This document shows, piece by piece, positions 1-6,649 of a stretch of DNA of 33,818 nucleotides. Position numbers and translations under genes: made by a program. This stretch comes from a virus: positions 1-33,818 of the IMG/VR virus record IMGVR_UViG_3300030104_001706; one strand, written 5' to 3'. Numbering within the stretch: the first letter of the stretch is position 1; each line of letters starts with the position of its first letter. Below the pieces are notes generated by a model. That model ran no database searches. It had not been told where the DNA came from and worked only from the letters and a program-made list of their open reading frames with translations.

Positions 1-99
1 AGTTCTACAATGTCATTCGTGCATGGCTCATCAGATGTAGTTTTAGATAATACATATTTTGCATATTTATTTATATATACACAAATACACCCAGCAAGT
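1..99. repeat. Left copy of 99-bp terminal direct repeat
   Basis: Bases 1-99 are identical to 33720-33818, read by direct comparison. The repeat falls inside one open reading frame that continues in frame across the join. This is therefore the overlap of a closed circle (assembly of a circular or circularly permuted genome) rather than a functional repeat. A short true terminal redundancy cannot be excluded. Confidence 0.95.
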
Positions 100-516
100 T
101 CAGGAGTAGGATTTCAGTTTAACATGAGTACAGATAGTGGCTCAAATTATAATGTATCAAAAACATCTTCATTTTTTGAATCACTACATAATGAAGGTGG
201 CTCTGCACAAGGTATAAATTATGAAAATGGAATAGATTTAGCAAATGGTACAGGGTTTCAATATATAGTAAGAAATTTTGGTAATGATAATGACCAATGT
301 GCTAGTGGTTTTTTATATTTATTTTCTCCATACTCTACTACTTATGTAAAACAATTTATATCGCAATCAAGTGGAACTCATGAATCAGATTATAATTTAC
401 ATGGGTTTTGTCATGGGTATGGAAATACTAGTTCTGCTGTTACAGGAGTTAGATTCCAGATGAATAGTGGAGCAATTGATTCAGGCAAAATAAAACTTTA
501 TGGTATAAAAGAATGA
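1..516 (+). CDS. Tail fibre paralog 2 (C-terminal part; begins at 33615)
   Basis: This is the 3' part of a 206-residue protein whose first codons are at 33615-33719. Position 1 is codon-aligned (codon 36), so the apparent start at base 10 is only an internal Met. The protein is a paralog of its neighbours at 33008 and 513. All share a TASSSST block, a Tyr/Phe-rich stretch around 'IHP', a 'GSNYN..KTS.FF' motif, 'NDQ..SG.L.LF', and a final 'GVRF.M.SG.I.SG.IKLYG' strand series. The all-beta, Ser/Thr/Asn-rich composition and position after the tail tip genes point to a virion fibre or receptor-binding protein. The function is inferred from context. It overlaps the next gene by 4 bp (ATGA). Confidence 0.8.
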   Translation, partial: SSTMSFVHGSSDVVLDNTYFAYLFIYTQIHPASSGVGFQFNMSTDSGSNYNVSKTSSFFESLHNEGGSAQGINYENGIDLANGTGFQYIVRNFGNDNDQCASGFLYLFSPYSTTYVKQFISQSSGTHESDYNLHGFCHGYGNTSSAVTGVRFQMNSGAIDSGKIKLYGIKE

Positions 517-1118
517 GTATTATTAAATTAAATAATAGAGGTGTAAAAGATATTACAACATTTGGAAGTGTTTCTAGTTTAGGTACTTTATCTTTAATTC
601 AAAAACAAACTGCATCATCATCATCTACTATTAATTTTACATCTGGGATTGATAATTCATTTAAAGAATATATTTTTTTCTTTAACAATATTCATGCGTC
701 AGCAAATGCTTATATAAGAGTTAATTTTAGAGATGGTAGTTCAGCTTATGATTCAACTAAAACAACTACTATGTTTTATTCTGGACAAAAAGAAGATGCT
801 AGTGAATATCAAACTCCACTTGGAGGTGGAGGTAATTCTCTTGGAAATTCAACAGCAGTTCAAAGAATAATTTCAGGTGAGTTTGACACTAGCAATGATT
901 GTACTTTATGTGGATATTTACATCTTTATGATCCCAGCAACACAACTCATATAAAACATTTTATTGCAAATACACAATACATGACAAATTCTCCAGCATC
1001 AGAAACTTCATACATAGCTGGGTATTGTAATACTACTAATGCAATCGATGGTGCACAGTTTGATATGAGTTCAGGAACAATTGAATATGGAGATATATTG
1101 CTATTTGGAGTAAATTAA
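513..1118 (+). CDS. Tail fibre paralog 3
   Basis: A 201-residue protein, the last of three tandem paralogs (33008, 33615/1, 513). It keeps the family core: 'TASSSSTINFTSGID' near residues 33-47, 'NIHAS', 'VNFRDGSSAYDSTKT', 'CGYLHLYDPSNTTHIKHFI' and the terminal 'SSGTIEYGDILLFGV'. Its N-terminal 30 residues differ from the other two, as expected if that part attaches to different places or partners. It starts inside the stop of the preceding gene (ATGA), so translation is probably coupled. A beta-rich receptor-binding role is inferred, not proven. Confidence 0.78.
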   Translation: MSIIKLNNRGVKDITTFGSVSSLGTLSLIQKQTASSSSTINFTSGIDNSFKEYIFFFNNIHASANAYIRVNFRDGSSAYDSTKTTTMFYSGQKEDASEYQTPLGGGGNSLGNSTAVQRIISGEFDTSNDCTLCGYLHLYDPSNTTHIKHFIANTQYMTNSPASETSYIAGYCNTTNAIDGAQFDMSSGTIEYGDILLFGVN

Positions 1119-1134
1119 AATATAAGGAGTAATT

Positions 1135-1428
1135 ATGACAAGACATCATTTAATTAACGGAGTTCAAGTTTCATTCACAGCAGAGGAAGAAGCACAAAGA
1201 GATGCTGAAGAACAAGCATGGAACGATGGCGCTTTTGATAGGGCTATGGTTGATTTAAGAAAAAGAAGAAATAGACTATTAGCAGAATGTGATTGGGTTA
1301 TGGTTTCTGATTCTCCAATAGCAGATAAAACAGATTGGGAAACTTACAGAACTAATTTAAGAGACATTACAGAGGGTCTTTCAACAGTAGAAGAAGTAAA
1401 AGCAGTAGATTTTCCAACCAAACCATAA
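1135..1428 (+). CDS. Tail fibre assembly chaperone-like protein (Phage_tail_APC type)
   Basis: A 97-residue protein. The C-terminal half fits the phage tail assembly chaperone pattern: 'RKRRNRLLAECDWVMVSDSP', then 'W..YR.NLRDI', then '..VDFPTKP' (residues about 43-97). In that family (PF16778-like) the motif is RN.LLA.TDW ... YR..LR..P ... WP.KP. The N-terminal half is acidic and helical. A perfect AAGGAG lies 6-7 bases upstream. It follows directly after the fibre cluster, where fibre chaperones usually sit, so it probably helps fold or trimerise those fibres. Confidence 0.7.
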   Translation: MTRHHLINGVQVSFTAEEEAQRDAEEQAWNDGAFDRAMVDLRKRRNRLLAECDWVMVSDSPIADKTDWETYRTNLRDITEGLSTVEEVKAVDFPTKP

Positions 1429-1437
1429 GAGGTTTTA

Positions 1438-1920
1438 ATGCAACTTTCAAAACATTTTACATTAGAAGAATTTGAGAAATCGCAAACTGCTACTAGAAAA
1501 GGTATAACTAATAAAGCTGGTAGTGGAGAAATAAAAAATCTAGGCGATCTTTGTTATGAAGTATTAGAGCCTGTAAGAGCAAAGTTTGATAAACCTGTAA
1601 CTATCACATCAGGATATAGAAGCCCAGAATTATCAGAAGCTATTGGTAGTAAAGCAACATCACAACATTGTTCAGGAGAAGCAGCAGACTTTGAAATAGC
1701 TGGAGTATCTAATTTGCAAGTAGCTTTATGGATTAAAAACAACTGTAATTTTGATCAACTTATATTAGAGTTTTGGAAAGAGGGAGAACCTAATAGTGGT
1801 TGGATTCATTGTTCTTATAAAGAAGGTTCTAATAGAAAACAAGTATTGACGTATAATGGAAAAGAATTTACAAATGAATTACCAGATGCCAAATGGTTAG
1901 ATGGTAAATTTGCAAATTAA
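1438..1920 (+). CDS. Endolysin: M15-family zinc peptidase
   Basis: A 160-residue protein of the peptidase M15 (D-Ala-D-Ala carboxypeptidase/L-Ala-D-Glu endopeptidase) type. Visible motifs are 'LSKHFTLEEFEKS' at the N-terminus, 'ITSGYRSPELSEAIG' (residues 56-70), the zinc ligands H77 and D84 in 'SQHCSGEAADFE', and the third ligand H124 in 'GWIHCSY'. Length equals the single-domain phage enzymes and there is no signal peptide, so it would need a holin to reach the peptidoglycan. Candidate holins are the membrane proteins at 2484 and 3719. An AGAGG Shine-Dalgarno precedes the start. Confidence 0.9.
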   Translation: MQLSKHFTLEEFEKSQTATRKGITNKAGSGEIKNLGDLCYEVLEPVRAKFDKPVTITSGYRSPELSEAIGSKATSQHCSGEAADFEIAGVSNLQVALWIKNNCNFDQLILEFWKEGEPNSGWIHCSYKEGSNRKQVLTYNGKEFTNELPDAKWLDGKFAN

Positions 1921-1932
1921 AAGGAGAATACA

Positions 1933-2025
1933 ATGTTAACAGCAAAACAAAAAAAACTACCACCAGCTTTACAAAAAGCTATTTTAAAAAGTAAAAAGAA
2001 AAAGAAAAAGAAAGCGAGGAAATAA
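1933..2025 (+). CDS. Tiny lysine-rich protein (30 aa)
   Basis: The ORF gives MLTAKQKKLPPALQKAILKS followed by a run of lysines and 'ARK'. A strong AAGGAGA lies 7 bases before the ATG, and the next gene starts inside its stop codon (ATAATG), so it looks like a real translated cistron. It is the first of four consecutive small, strongly basic genes with overlapping ends. No family is recognised with certainty. The charge suggests nucleic acid or membrane-phospholipid binding, but that is a guess. Confidence 0.65.
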   Translation: MLTAKQKKLPPALQKAILKSKKKKKKKARK

Positions 2026-2108
2026 TGCCATACGGTTCAGGAAGTTATGGGTCAAAAAGAGGCAGACCTATGAAGAAAAAAAAGAAAAAGAAAAAAAAGA
2101 GAAAATAA
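2025..2108 (+). CDS. Tiny Gly/Lys-rich protein (27 aa)
   Basis: The ORF starts MPYGSGSYGSKRGRPMKK and ends in a long Lys/Arg tail. It overlaps the previous stop and the next start by one base each (TAATG junctions), which indicates coupled translation. From memory, small 'MPYGSG.YG...GRP.KKKK' peptides recur in marine phage genomes; I cannot check that here. The function is unknown. Confidence 0.65.
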   Translation: MPYGSGSYGSKRGRPMKKKKKKKKKRK

Positions 2109-2290
2109 TGGTTAAAGTAGCATCAATTAAAGGTATTATTAAAGGATTAAAACCTAGTCAGCAAAAGACTATGCGTAAACATGCTAGACATCATAGTTTA
2201 AAGCATATGCGTTCAATGGCACTTGCTATGAAAAAAGGTGCTACTTTTCAAACTGCTCATACAAGAGCAATGAAAAGTGTTGGTAAATAA
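2108..2290 (+). CDS. Small basic protein (60 aa)
   Basis: A 60-residue basic, helical protein rich in Lys, His, Met and Ala. Recognisable features are 'LKPSQQKTMRKHARHHSLKHM', a Met/Ala helix, and 'GATFQTAHTRAMKSVGK' at the end. It overlaps both neighbours by one base. The repeated His/Lys pattern could bind nucleic acid. I do not recognise a named family, although similar 'KHH..KHM..M...M..G..F..AH..A...VGK' proteins seem common in marine phages. Confidence 0.7.
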   Translation: MVKVASIKGIIKGLKPSQQKTMRKHARHHSLKHMRSMALAMKKGATFQTAHTRAMKSVGK

Positions 2291-2484
2291 TGGCTAGAAA
2301 AAAACCTATATATGCATCTGCTAGACCAAAAAGATTAGGAAAACCTAAATCATTTAATAAAAAATCCAAAGCATATAAATCTGCTAAAAGAAATGCTGAT
2401 AAAAGATTCGGTAAAAAAGTAAGTCTATATAAAAATATTTATATTTCACAAAAAATAAAAAAATACAAAGCAAAAAAAAGATAA
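2290..2484 (+). CDS. Small basic protein (64 aa)
   Basis: A 64-residue, very Lys-rich protein with no hydrophobic segment. It starts MARKKPIYASARPKRLGKPK. It is the last of the four consecutive basic genes and shares one base with each neighbour. No domain is recognised. Together the four products carry an extreme positive charge and sit in the late lysis region. Confidence 0.65.
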   Translation: MARKKPIYASARPKRLGKPKSFNKKSKAYKSAKRNADKRFGKKVSLYKNIYISQKIKKYKAKKR

Positions 2485-2714
2485 TGTCTAAAAAACCTAG
2501 AACAACAGGAGAACACATTATCGCCTTATATGGTCATATAACAGGATTAAAAAAATCTATAACAAAAATCGAAACAAACGATTTAAAACATATGCACCAA
2601 GATATAGATAAACTAGATTCTAAATTTGATAAATTAACTGCATGGATTGTTTATGGTGTAGGTGCTGTTGCAATCGTGTTCTTAACCCAAATACTTTACA
2701 TTTTCGCAAAATAA
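2484..2714 (+). CDS. Single-span membrane protein, possible holin or pinholin
   Basis: A 76-residue protein. Residues 10-50 form an amphipathic helix or short coiled coil ('HMHQDIDKLDSKFDKL'), and residues about 53-73 are one clear membrane segment (WIVYGVGAVAIVFLTQILYI). The start overlaps the previous stop by one base. The size, single membrane span and location 0.6 kb after the endolysin fit a holin-type lysis protein. A membrane-anchored accessory protein is equally compatible. No known holin family was recognised. Confidence 0.6.
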   Translation: MSKKPRTTGEHIIALYGHITGLKKSITKIETNDLKHMHQDIDKLDSKFDKLTAWIVYGVGAVAIVFLTQILYIFAK

Positions 2715-2716
2715 AT

Positions 2717-2735
2717 ATACAAGTGGAACTTGTAT
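2717..2735 (+). promoter_or_regulatory. Start-masking hairpin before the phosphoesterase gene
   Basis: ATACAAGT (2717-2724) and ACTTGTAT (2728-2735) form a perfect 8-bp stem with a GGA loop. The 3' arm contains the A and T of the ATG at 2734, and the only Shine-Dalgarno-like bases (GGA) are the loop. Translation from this ATG should depend on opening the stem, for example by ribosomes finishing the gene that ends at 2714. Confidence 0.6.
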
Positions 2736-3435
2736 GGCTAATAAAAGAATTTTAGTAATAAGTGATATGCATTTGCCATATCAACATAAAGATTCAATAA
2801 TATTTTTAAAAGAAATTAAAAAAGAATATAAACCAGATATGGTTGTAAATATTGGCGATCTTTTGGATTTTCACGCAATAAGTATGCATGAACATAATCC
2901 AGATTTATATTCTGCTGGACACGAATTAGATAAAGCAAAAGAATATATAAAACAAATTGAAGATATATATCCTGAAGTAACAGAAGTAGATTCAAACCAT
3001 AGTAGTTTAGTATATAGACGAGCATTGAAATATGGAATGTCAAAACAATTTCTTAAACCATATGGGGAATTTCTTGGAACTAGAAAATGGAAATGGATAG
3101 ATGATTTAACCTTAACAATGTCAAATGGACAAAGATGTTTTTTTACGCACGGTAGAAGTGCCGACGTTTTAAAGGTTTCGCAAACTATGGGTATGTCAGC
3201 TGTTCAAGGACACTACCATACAAAATTTTTAATTAGTTATTGGGCTAACCCTGACAACTTGTTTTTTGCAATGAATGTGGGGTGCATGATAAATCAAAAA
3301 AGTATGGCGTTTAATTATGCAAAGAATTTTAAAACTAGGTTTATTCTAGGTTGTGCTATTATTTTAGATGGAATACCAAAATTATTACCTTTAGTCTTGA
3401 ATAATAATGGGGATTGGATTAAAAAGCTTGTATGA
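2734..3435 (+). CDS. Calcineurin-like metallophosphoesterase
   Basis: A 233-residue two-metal phosphoesterase. Metal ligand motifs are visible in order: D11-M-H13, G41-D42-L-L-D, N88-H89 in 'DSNHSS' (the usual GNHE/D is degenerate around the NH), H139 in 'FFTHG', and G159-H160-Y-H162. The substrate is not predictable; phage members are often nucleic acid phosphatases or phosphodiesterases. Its start codon sits in a hairpin (2717-2735). The next gene overlaps its end by 4 bp. Confidence 0.88.
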   Translation: MANKRILVISDMHLPYQHKDSIIFLKEIKKEYKPDMVVNIGDLLDFHAISMHEHNPDLYSAGHELDKAKEYIKQIEDIYPEVTEVDSNHSSLVYRRALKYGMSKQFLKPYGEFLGTRKWKWIDDLTLTMSNGQRCFFTHGRSADVLKVSQTMGMSAVQGHYHTKFLISYWANPDNLFFAMNVGCMINQKSMAFNYAKNFKTRFILGCAIILDGIPKLLPLVLNNNGDWIKKLV

Positions 3436-3716
3436 GTTCAAATAAGCTAAAAAATACCCTTTTAAAGAGCCATAGAGCAACGCAGAGCAACGATTCAGCA
3501 TTTTCTGACCAAGTGGGTGGAGATTGGTATAAAAAGCTTAAAATCCAACCTTTAGATTATGCTATGGATAATAACCTTAATGCTTGTCAAACAAAGGTAG
3601 TTAAATATATATCAAGGTATAATTTAAAACATAAAAGTATTAAAGAACAAATTAAGGATTTAAATAAAGCAAAGCATGTTATTGATATGCTTATAGAAAA
3701 AATACAGGAAAAATAA
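3432..3716 (+). CDS. DUF3310 protein
   Basis: A 94-residue protein with the DUF3310 pattern in residues about 25-92: 'DQVGGDWYKKLKIQPLDYA', then 'ACQTKVVKYISRYNLK', then 'DLNKAKHVIDMLIE'. The domain is common in phages, often near nucleotide metabolism genes, and has no firmly established biochemical role. It is coupled to the phosphoesterase by an ATGA overlap. Confidence 0.85.
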   Translation: MSSNKLKNTLLKSHRATQSNDSAFSDQVGGDWYKKLKIQPLDYAMDNNLNACQTKVVKYISRYNLKHKSIKEQIKDLNKAKHVIDMLIEKIQEK

Positions 3717-3718
3717 TT

Positions 3719-4096
3719 ATGTGGTTGAATTTATTAAGTTTAGGTGTAAAGACAGGAGCCAAGATTTACCAAAATAAACAGCGTACAAAACAATTAATGT
3801 CAGATGCTCAAATGCACCACGCAGAGCAAATGGCGAAAGGCGAAATTGAATATAAAGCGAAAGTTATTGAAAGCAATGATAATGGTTGGAAAGATGAATT
3901 TGTCTTGGTTCTTGTATCTTTGCCTATTTTGTTATTGGGTTGGTCTGTTTTCTCTGACGACCCTACGATTCGTGATAGAATAGATTTATTTTTTGAATAT
4001 TTCAAAAATTTGCCATATTGGTATCAAGCAATTTTTATTGGTGTTGTATCTGCAATTTATGGATTAAAGGGCGCTGATATAATGCGTAAGAAGTAG
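3719..4096 (+). CDS. Membrane protein resembling the GTA/3TM holin family
   Basis: A 125-residue protein. The N-terminal 50 residues are helical and basic, followed by 'NGWKDEFVLVLVSLPILLLGWSVF' with a membrane span at about 61-78, a short loop, and a second span at about 102-117. The 'WKDE...L...P' entry into the first span recalls the holin of gene transfer agents (GTA_holin_3TM, PF11351). It is a good holin candidate, although it lies 1.8 kb from the endolysin. Confidence 0.6.
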   Translation: MWLNLLSLGVKTGAKIYQNKQRTKQLMSDAQMHHAEQMAKGEIEYKAKVIESNDNGWKDEFVLVLVSLPILLLGWSVFSDDPTIRDRIDLFFEYFKNLPYWYQAIFIGVVSAIYGLKGADIMRKK

Positions 4097-4113
4097 TTTT
4101 TAAATTAAATTAA

Positions 4114-4131
4114 TGCTATATCTATTTTATG
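4114..4131 (+). promoter_or_regulatory. Possible extended -10 promoter giving a leaderless mRNA
   Basis: TG-C-TATATC (4114-4122) resembles an extended -10 element. A start point 7 bases downstream would fall on the A of the ATG at 4129, and there is no Shine-Dalgarno in front of that ATG. There is no good -35. The call rests on spacing alone. Confidence 0.35.
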
Positions 4132-4362
4132 ATAGATGCAGTAATTACAGAATTAGAACTTCAATTAGAATCTAATTATAGTCCATATGGACATTTTGTT
4201 TGTTTTAGATTTATTGACATTTATCCTATGTTTCCAAAAATAAATAATACAATAAACGAAATTACTAAATTTAATGATATTAGGGTTGTGGAAATAAATC
4301 ATTCATATGAACAAATAACCGAGAATACGGATTTAAAGGGATTTGAATTTACTAAGCATTAA
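4129..4362 (+). CDS. Hypothetical protein, last gene of the rightward unit
   Basis: A 77-residue acidic protein starting MIDAVITELELQLESNY. No domain is recognised. It is the last plus-strand gene before the convergent hairpin terminator at 4366-4383. The start has no ribosome binding site, but a TGCTATATC element sits just upstream, so it may be made from its own leaderless transcript. The coding call rests on length, codon pattern and position. Confidence 0.6.
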   Translation: MIDAVITELELQLESNYSPYGHFVCFRFIDIYPMFPKINNTINEITKFNDIRVVEINHSYEQITENTDLKGFEFTKH

Positions 4363-4365
4363 ATA

Positions 4366-4383
4366 AGGGGGATTTCTCCCCCT
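4366..4383. terminator. Convergent bidirectional terminator hairpin
   Basis: AGGGGGA (4366-4372) pairs with TCCCCCT (4377-4383) around a TTTC loop. It lies exactly between the stop of the last plus-strand gene (4362) and the stop of the last minus-strand gene (4392). GC stems this strong are rare in this AT-rich genome. Neither side has a long U-tract, so termination efficiency is uncertain. Confidence 0.8.
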
Positions 4384-4391
4384 CATAACTA

Positions 4392-4775
4392 TTAATTTCT
4401 TGTTAGCTTTTCTGTTGCTAATTCGTTAATAGATTTTTGTTTTAAGTTTTCACAATAACTATGAGCATTTTTAGATTGCACTTTACATAAAAGATAATAT
4501 GCTTTTCTTTTGGATAATTCCAATTTCAGCTTTTTATATCTTTCATCATTATTAGCTTTAACTTTAGCTTGTGCAACAGATATAGACTCATTAGATACCT
4601 TTTCACTTATAACAAAATCAAACATTTCCTCTTTTTGGTCTTTTGCCTCATCATAATCTATTTCAGCATTAATCAATTTTTTATCATAATGATCTAAATA
4701 AACTATTATCTTATGAGGGTCAAAATGAGGTGGTCTCATTTCAATATAAGTAGGTAATGAATCTTTATCGTCCAT
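4392..4775 (-). CDS. Hypothetical helical protein downstream of the exonuclease
   Basis: A 127-residue protein. The N-terminal third contains 'PPHFDPHKIIVYLDHYDKKL'. The remainder is predominantly charged helix (Glu, Lys, Ala, Ser), probably coiled coil. It is the last gene of the minus-strand unit and starts by a one-base overlap with the stop of the gene upstream. Co-transcription with the exonuclease suggests an accessory role in DNA metabolism. The family is not recognised. Confidence 0.7.
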   Translation of the reverse strand: MDDKDSLPTYIEMRPPHFDPHKIIVYLDHYDKKLINAEIDYDEAKDQKEEMFDFVISEKVSNESISVAQAKVKANNDERYKKLKLELSKRKAYYLLCKVQSKNAHSYCENLKQKSINELATEKLTRN

Positions 4776-5140
4776 TACTTATAGTCGTTCTGACCTAATT
4801 GTTGCTCATACTCTTGTGGGTCAAAATCAGTTGCTGGTCTTTGTGACCATTCCTGTTCGGATTGTGGCAACTGGTCGTCCATTTCATGAGTAGGTGCTTT
4901 AGGTTTATTCCAAGCTGGATTTTGTTTGGTCTTATCGTAATAAGGAAACAATTTCCAACCACTATTTTTATTATCCCAAAAACCTTTCAAAACTAAATTT
5001 TGATTGTTTAGGATAATTTCTAAAATAACTCCATCTTTTTTCGTGGATTTTATTTTAGCTTGTCCGCCTGTATTATCAGATGAATTATTATAATTCTTTT
5101 TCTGATAACCATTATTGTACTGTGCTTTTTGATATTGCAT
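4775..5140 (-). CDS. Hypothetical protein, possible ssDNA-binding accessory
   Basis: A 121-residue protein in three parts: an Asn/Tyr/Gln/Lys-rich N-terminus (residues 1-25), a compact beta-type core ('DGVILEIILNNQNLVLKGFW', then 'SGWKLFPYYD', residues about 36-72), and a Pro/Gln/Asp/Glu-rich flexible tail ending acidic. A small core with aromatic residues followed by an acidic tail is reminiscent of ssDNA-binding proteins, and the neighbour is an exonuclease. This is inference only. An AAAGGAGA site precedes the start. Confidence 0.65.
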   Translation of the reverse strand: MQYQKAQYNNGYQKKNYNNSSDNTGGQAKIKSTKKDGVILEIILNNQNLVLKGFWDNKNSGWKLFPYYDKTKQNPAWNKPKAPTHEMDDQLPQSEQEWSQRPATDFDPQEYEQQLGQNDYK

Positions 5141-5154
5141 CAGATTCTCCTTTG

Positions 5155-5901
5155 TTAATATTCAACACTTTCCATTTGTTCCATTACATATTTTGCTCCA
5201 ATAAAAGCATTGAACAGTTTTTTATTAAGAGGAATTTCCTTTATTTCAATTTCTGCCTCTTTTTTAGATAACTTAACTATAAAAGATTTAGAAACTTTAT
5301 TTCCAGTTTCTTCCTCATATGCAAACTTATAAGCATTTAACTGCAAATAATAGTCAAATGTTATGAAGTTACTTGTCTTAATATCCATTAAAACAAGATT
5401 TCCTTTCTCATCTTTACAGATGAGGTCAAGAGTACCAGCATAGTTATATTTTTTACAATAGATTTTTTTCTCTATTTCAACTACCTCGTACTTTTGTTTA
5501 TTCCACCAACCAAGAAAAGCATTCCAGCAATTAACTACTGCTTTATCCGATTGTTGCGGAATTTCTTTGCCCTTTAGATAGTCCTCAATTAGACCATGAA
5601 CAACTGAACCTACCAAAGCACCCTCATCTCTGAATGAATCAGGTTTCTTTTTAGCAGATGCAAATATTCTTTCTAATACTGCTCTATCTATTGGCTCCCC
5701 CAAGTCTAATTTTTCATTAATTAACCTTTTAACTTCATTTAAAGGTGTATTAACTAACCAATTAGTTAATTGAGGTTTAGGTATACCACGACCACAAATT
5801 CCTGTAACCGATTCTACCTTTTTATCATTAACATAATACATATGCTTATCATCATTGTAGCTTAATATTATGCCATTTTTTAGTGGGTATTTTTTCCACA
5901 T
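5155..5901 (-). CDS. PD-(D/E)XK exonuclease (RecB/Cas4-like fold)
   Basis: A 248-residue nuclease. The fold's motifs are visible: H102 and E106 in 'VHGLIEDY', D159 in 'YAGTLDLIC', D173-I-K175 in 'LVLMDIKTS', and Q187...Y191 in 'YLQLNAYKF'. This motif order matches phage recombination exonucleases of the PDDEXK_1 type, which probably process double-strand ends. It overlaps the upstream gene by 22 bp and is followed by two small genes, one possibly ssDNA-binding. I see no recognisable Bet/RecT annealase in the window, so the partner may be the gene at 4775 or a host protein. Confidence 0.85.
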   Translation of the reverse strand: MWKKYPLKNGIILSYNDDKHMYYVNDKKVESVTGICGRGIPKPQLTNWLVNTPLNEVKRLINEKLDLGEPIDRAVLERIFASAKKKPDSFRDEGALVGSVVHGLIEDYLKGKEIPQQSDKAVVNCWNAFLGWWNKQKYEVVEIEKKIYCKKYNYAGTLDLICKDEKGNLVLMDIKTSNFITFDYYLQLNAYKFAYEEETGNKVSKSFIVKLSKKEAEIEIKEIPLNKKLFNAFIGAKYVMEQMESVEY

Positions 5902-6203
5902 TTTTTACCTTTCCAACTGAATTGTCGCCAAAGTATATTCAAATCATAATTATAATAATTTGATAAAGCAAATACTCTAGCTAAATCAGTTTTTACTCCA
6001 GATTCAAACCTATATAAATCAAAAATTGAATTGAAATATTTAGGATTGTCTTGAACTACTGCTTCAGCAGTTATTTTATTATCAAGTCTAATATTCTTAA
6101 ACTTGATACCAATAATTTGATTTAAAAGTTTAGCATTAGCATTTTTATTAAATGATTCTACCATACCTTTAACCATAAAATTGGTTTTTGTTACTTTATC
6201 CAT
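5880..6203 (-). CDS. Small protein with a possible divergent XRE-type HTH
   Basis: A 107-residue protein. Residues about 31-95 ('IGIKFKNIRLDNKITAEAVV' ... 'YRFESG' ... 'DLARVFALSNYYNYDLNILW') line up by eye with the XRE helix-turn-helix of the gene at 8622 ('IGVKIKTKRL' ... 'QKYEKG' ... 'NLKQVAKHLKVSILYF'). The recognition helix region is poorly conserved, so it is either a divergent regulator or a chance resemblance. An AACTAGAAAGG leader lies 5 bases before the ATG. Its end overlaps the exonuclease start. Confidence 0.6.
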   Translation of the reverse strand: MDKVTKTNFMVKGMVESFNKNANAKLLNQIIGIKFKNIRLDNKITAEAVVQDNPKYFNSIFDLYRFESGVKTDLARVFALSNYYNYDLNILWRQFSWKGKKCGKNTH

Positions 6204-6213
6204 ATATGCCTTT

Positions 6214-6489
6214 CTAGTTTAAAACCGAATGTCCACGATTAATTAAACATTTTCTATATATAGATTCATGTTGCGTATCTGCCGTTGGACTTTCAACCCA
6301 AAAAACAACACCACCCCAAAAAGTACTATTTGTATCTGCCACCATTTTACAATGTTGCAAATCATTAGTAATTTCTTTGGCTTTATCTGAATCGAAAGTA
6401 CCACTGCGTCCAGCCGTGTCAATGACTGGTTTATACGAACAATTAGTCAGGCATAAGCCTAGCACTAATAAGTATATTATTTTTTTCAT
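6214..6489 (-). CDS. Predicted small lipoprotein
   Basis: A 91-residue protein with a classic lipoprotein signal: MKKIIYLLVLGLCLTNC, lipidation at C17. The residue before the Cys is Asn, which is unusual (Gly, Ala or Ser is normal). The mature part has 'DTAGRSGTFD', 'ITNDLQHCKMVAD' and ends 'YRKCLINRGHSVLN', with two Cys that could pair. Similar small lipoproteins occur in alphaproteobacteria and their phages. Possible roles are superinfection exclusion or a spanin-like lysis function. An AACTAGAAAGG leader precedes the start. Confidence 0.8.
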   Translation of the reverse strand: MKKIIYLLVLGLCLTNCSYKPVIDTAGRSGTFDSDKAKEITNDLQHCKMVADTNSTFWGGVVFWVESPTADTQHESIYRKCLINRGHSVLN

Positions 6490-6649
6490 GTTTCCTTTCT
6501 AGTTTGTACTCCTTTTTACTTTTTGCTTTTGAATTTATTACTGCACAATATTCATCAATCAAATAATCGTGAGTAAATTTCTTATTAGATATAGTTCTAT
6601 CCATTGCTTTTATTCTTTTATCTTGCCATGAATCATCAAAATTTACCAT
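6443..6649 (-). CDS. Hypothetical protein overlapping the lipoprotein start
   Basis: A 68-residue basic, hydrophilic protein starting MVNFDDSWQDKRIKAMDRTI. It begins inside the last codons of the 36-residue gene upstream (6643) and its last 47 bases overlap the lipoprotein gene in another frame. The long overlap contains the lipoprotein's ribosome binding site, so reading this gene may open that site. No family is recognised. The coding call is moderate. Confidence 0.5.
   Translation of the reverse strand: MVNFDDSWQDKRIKAMDRTISNKKFTHDYLIDEYCAVINSKAKSKKEYKLERKHEKNNILISARLMPD

Noticed and set aside
10-516. Complete 168-residue gene starting at base 10
   Set aside because: It is the continuation of the frame opened at 33615, and the Met at base 10 is internal (codon 39) to a 206-residue protein.
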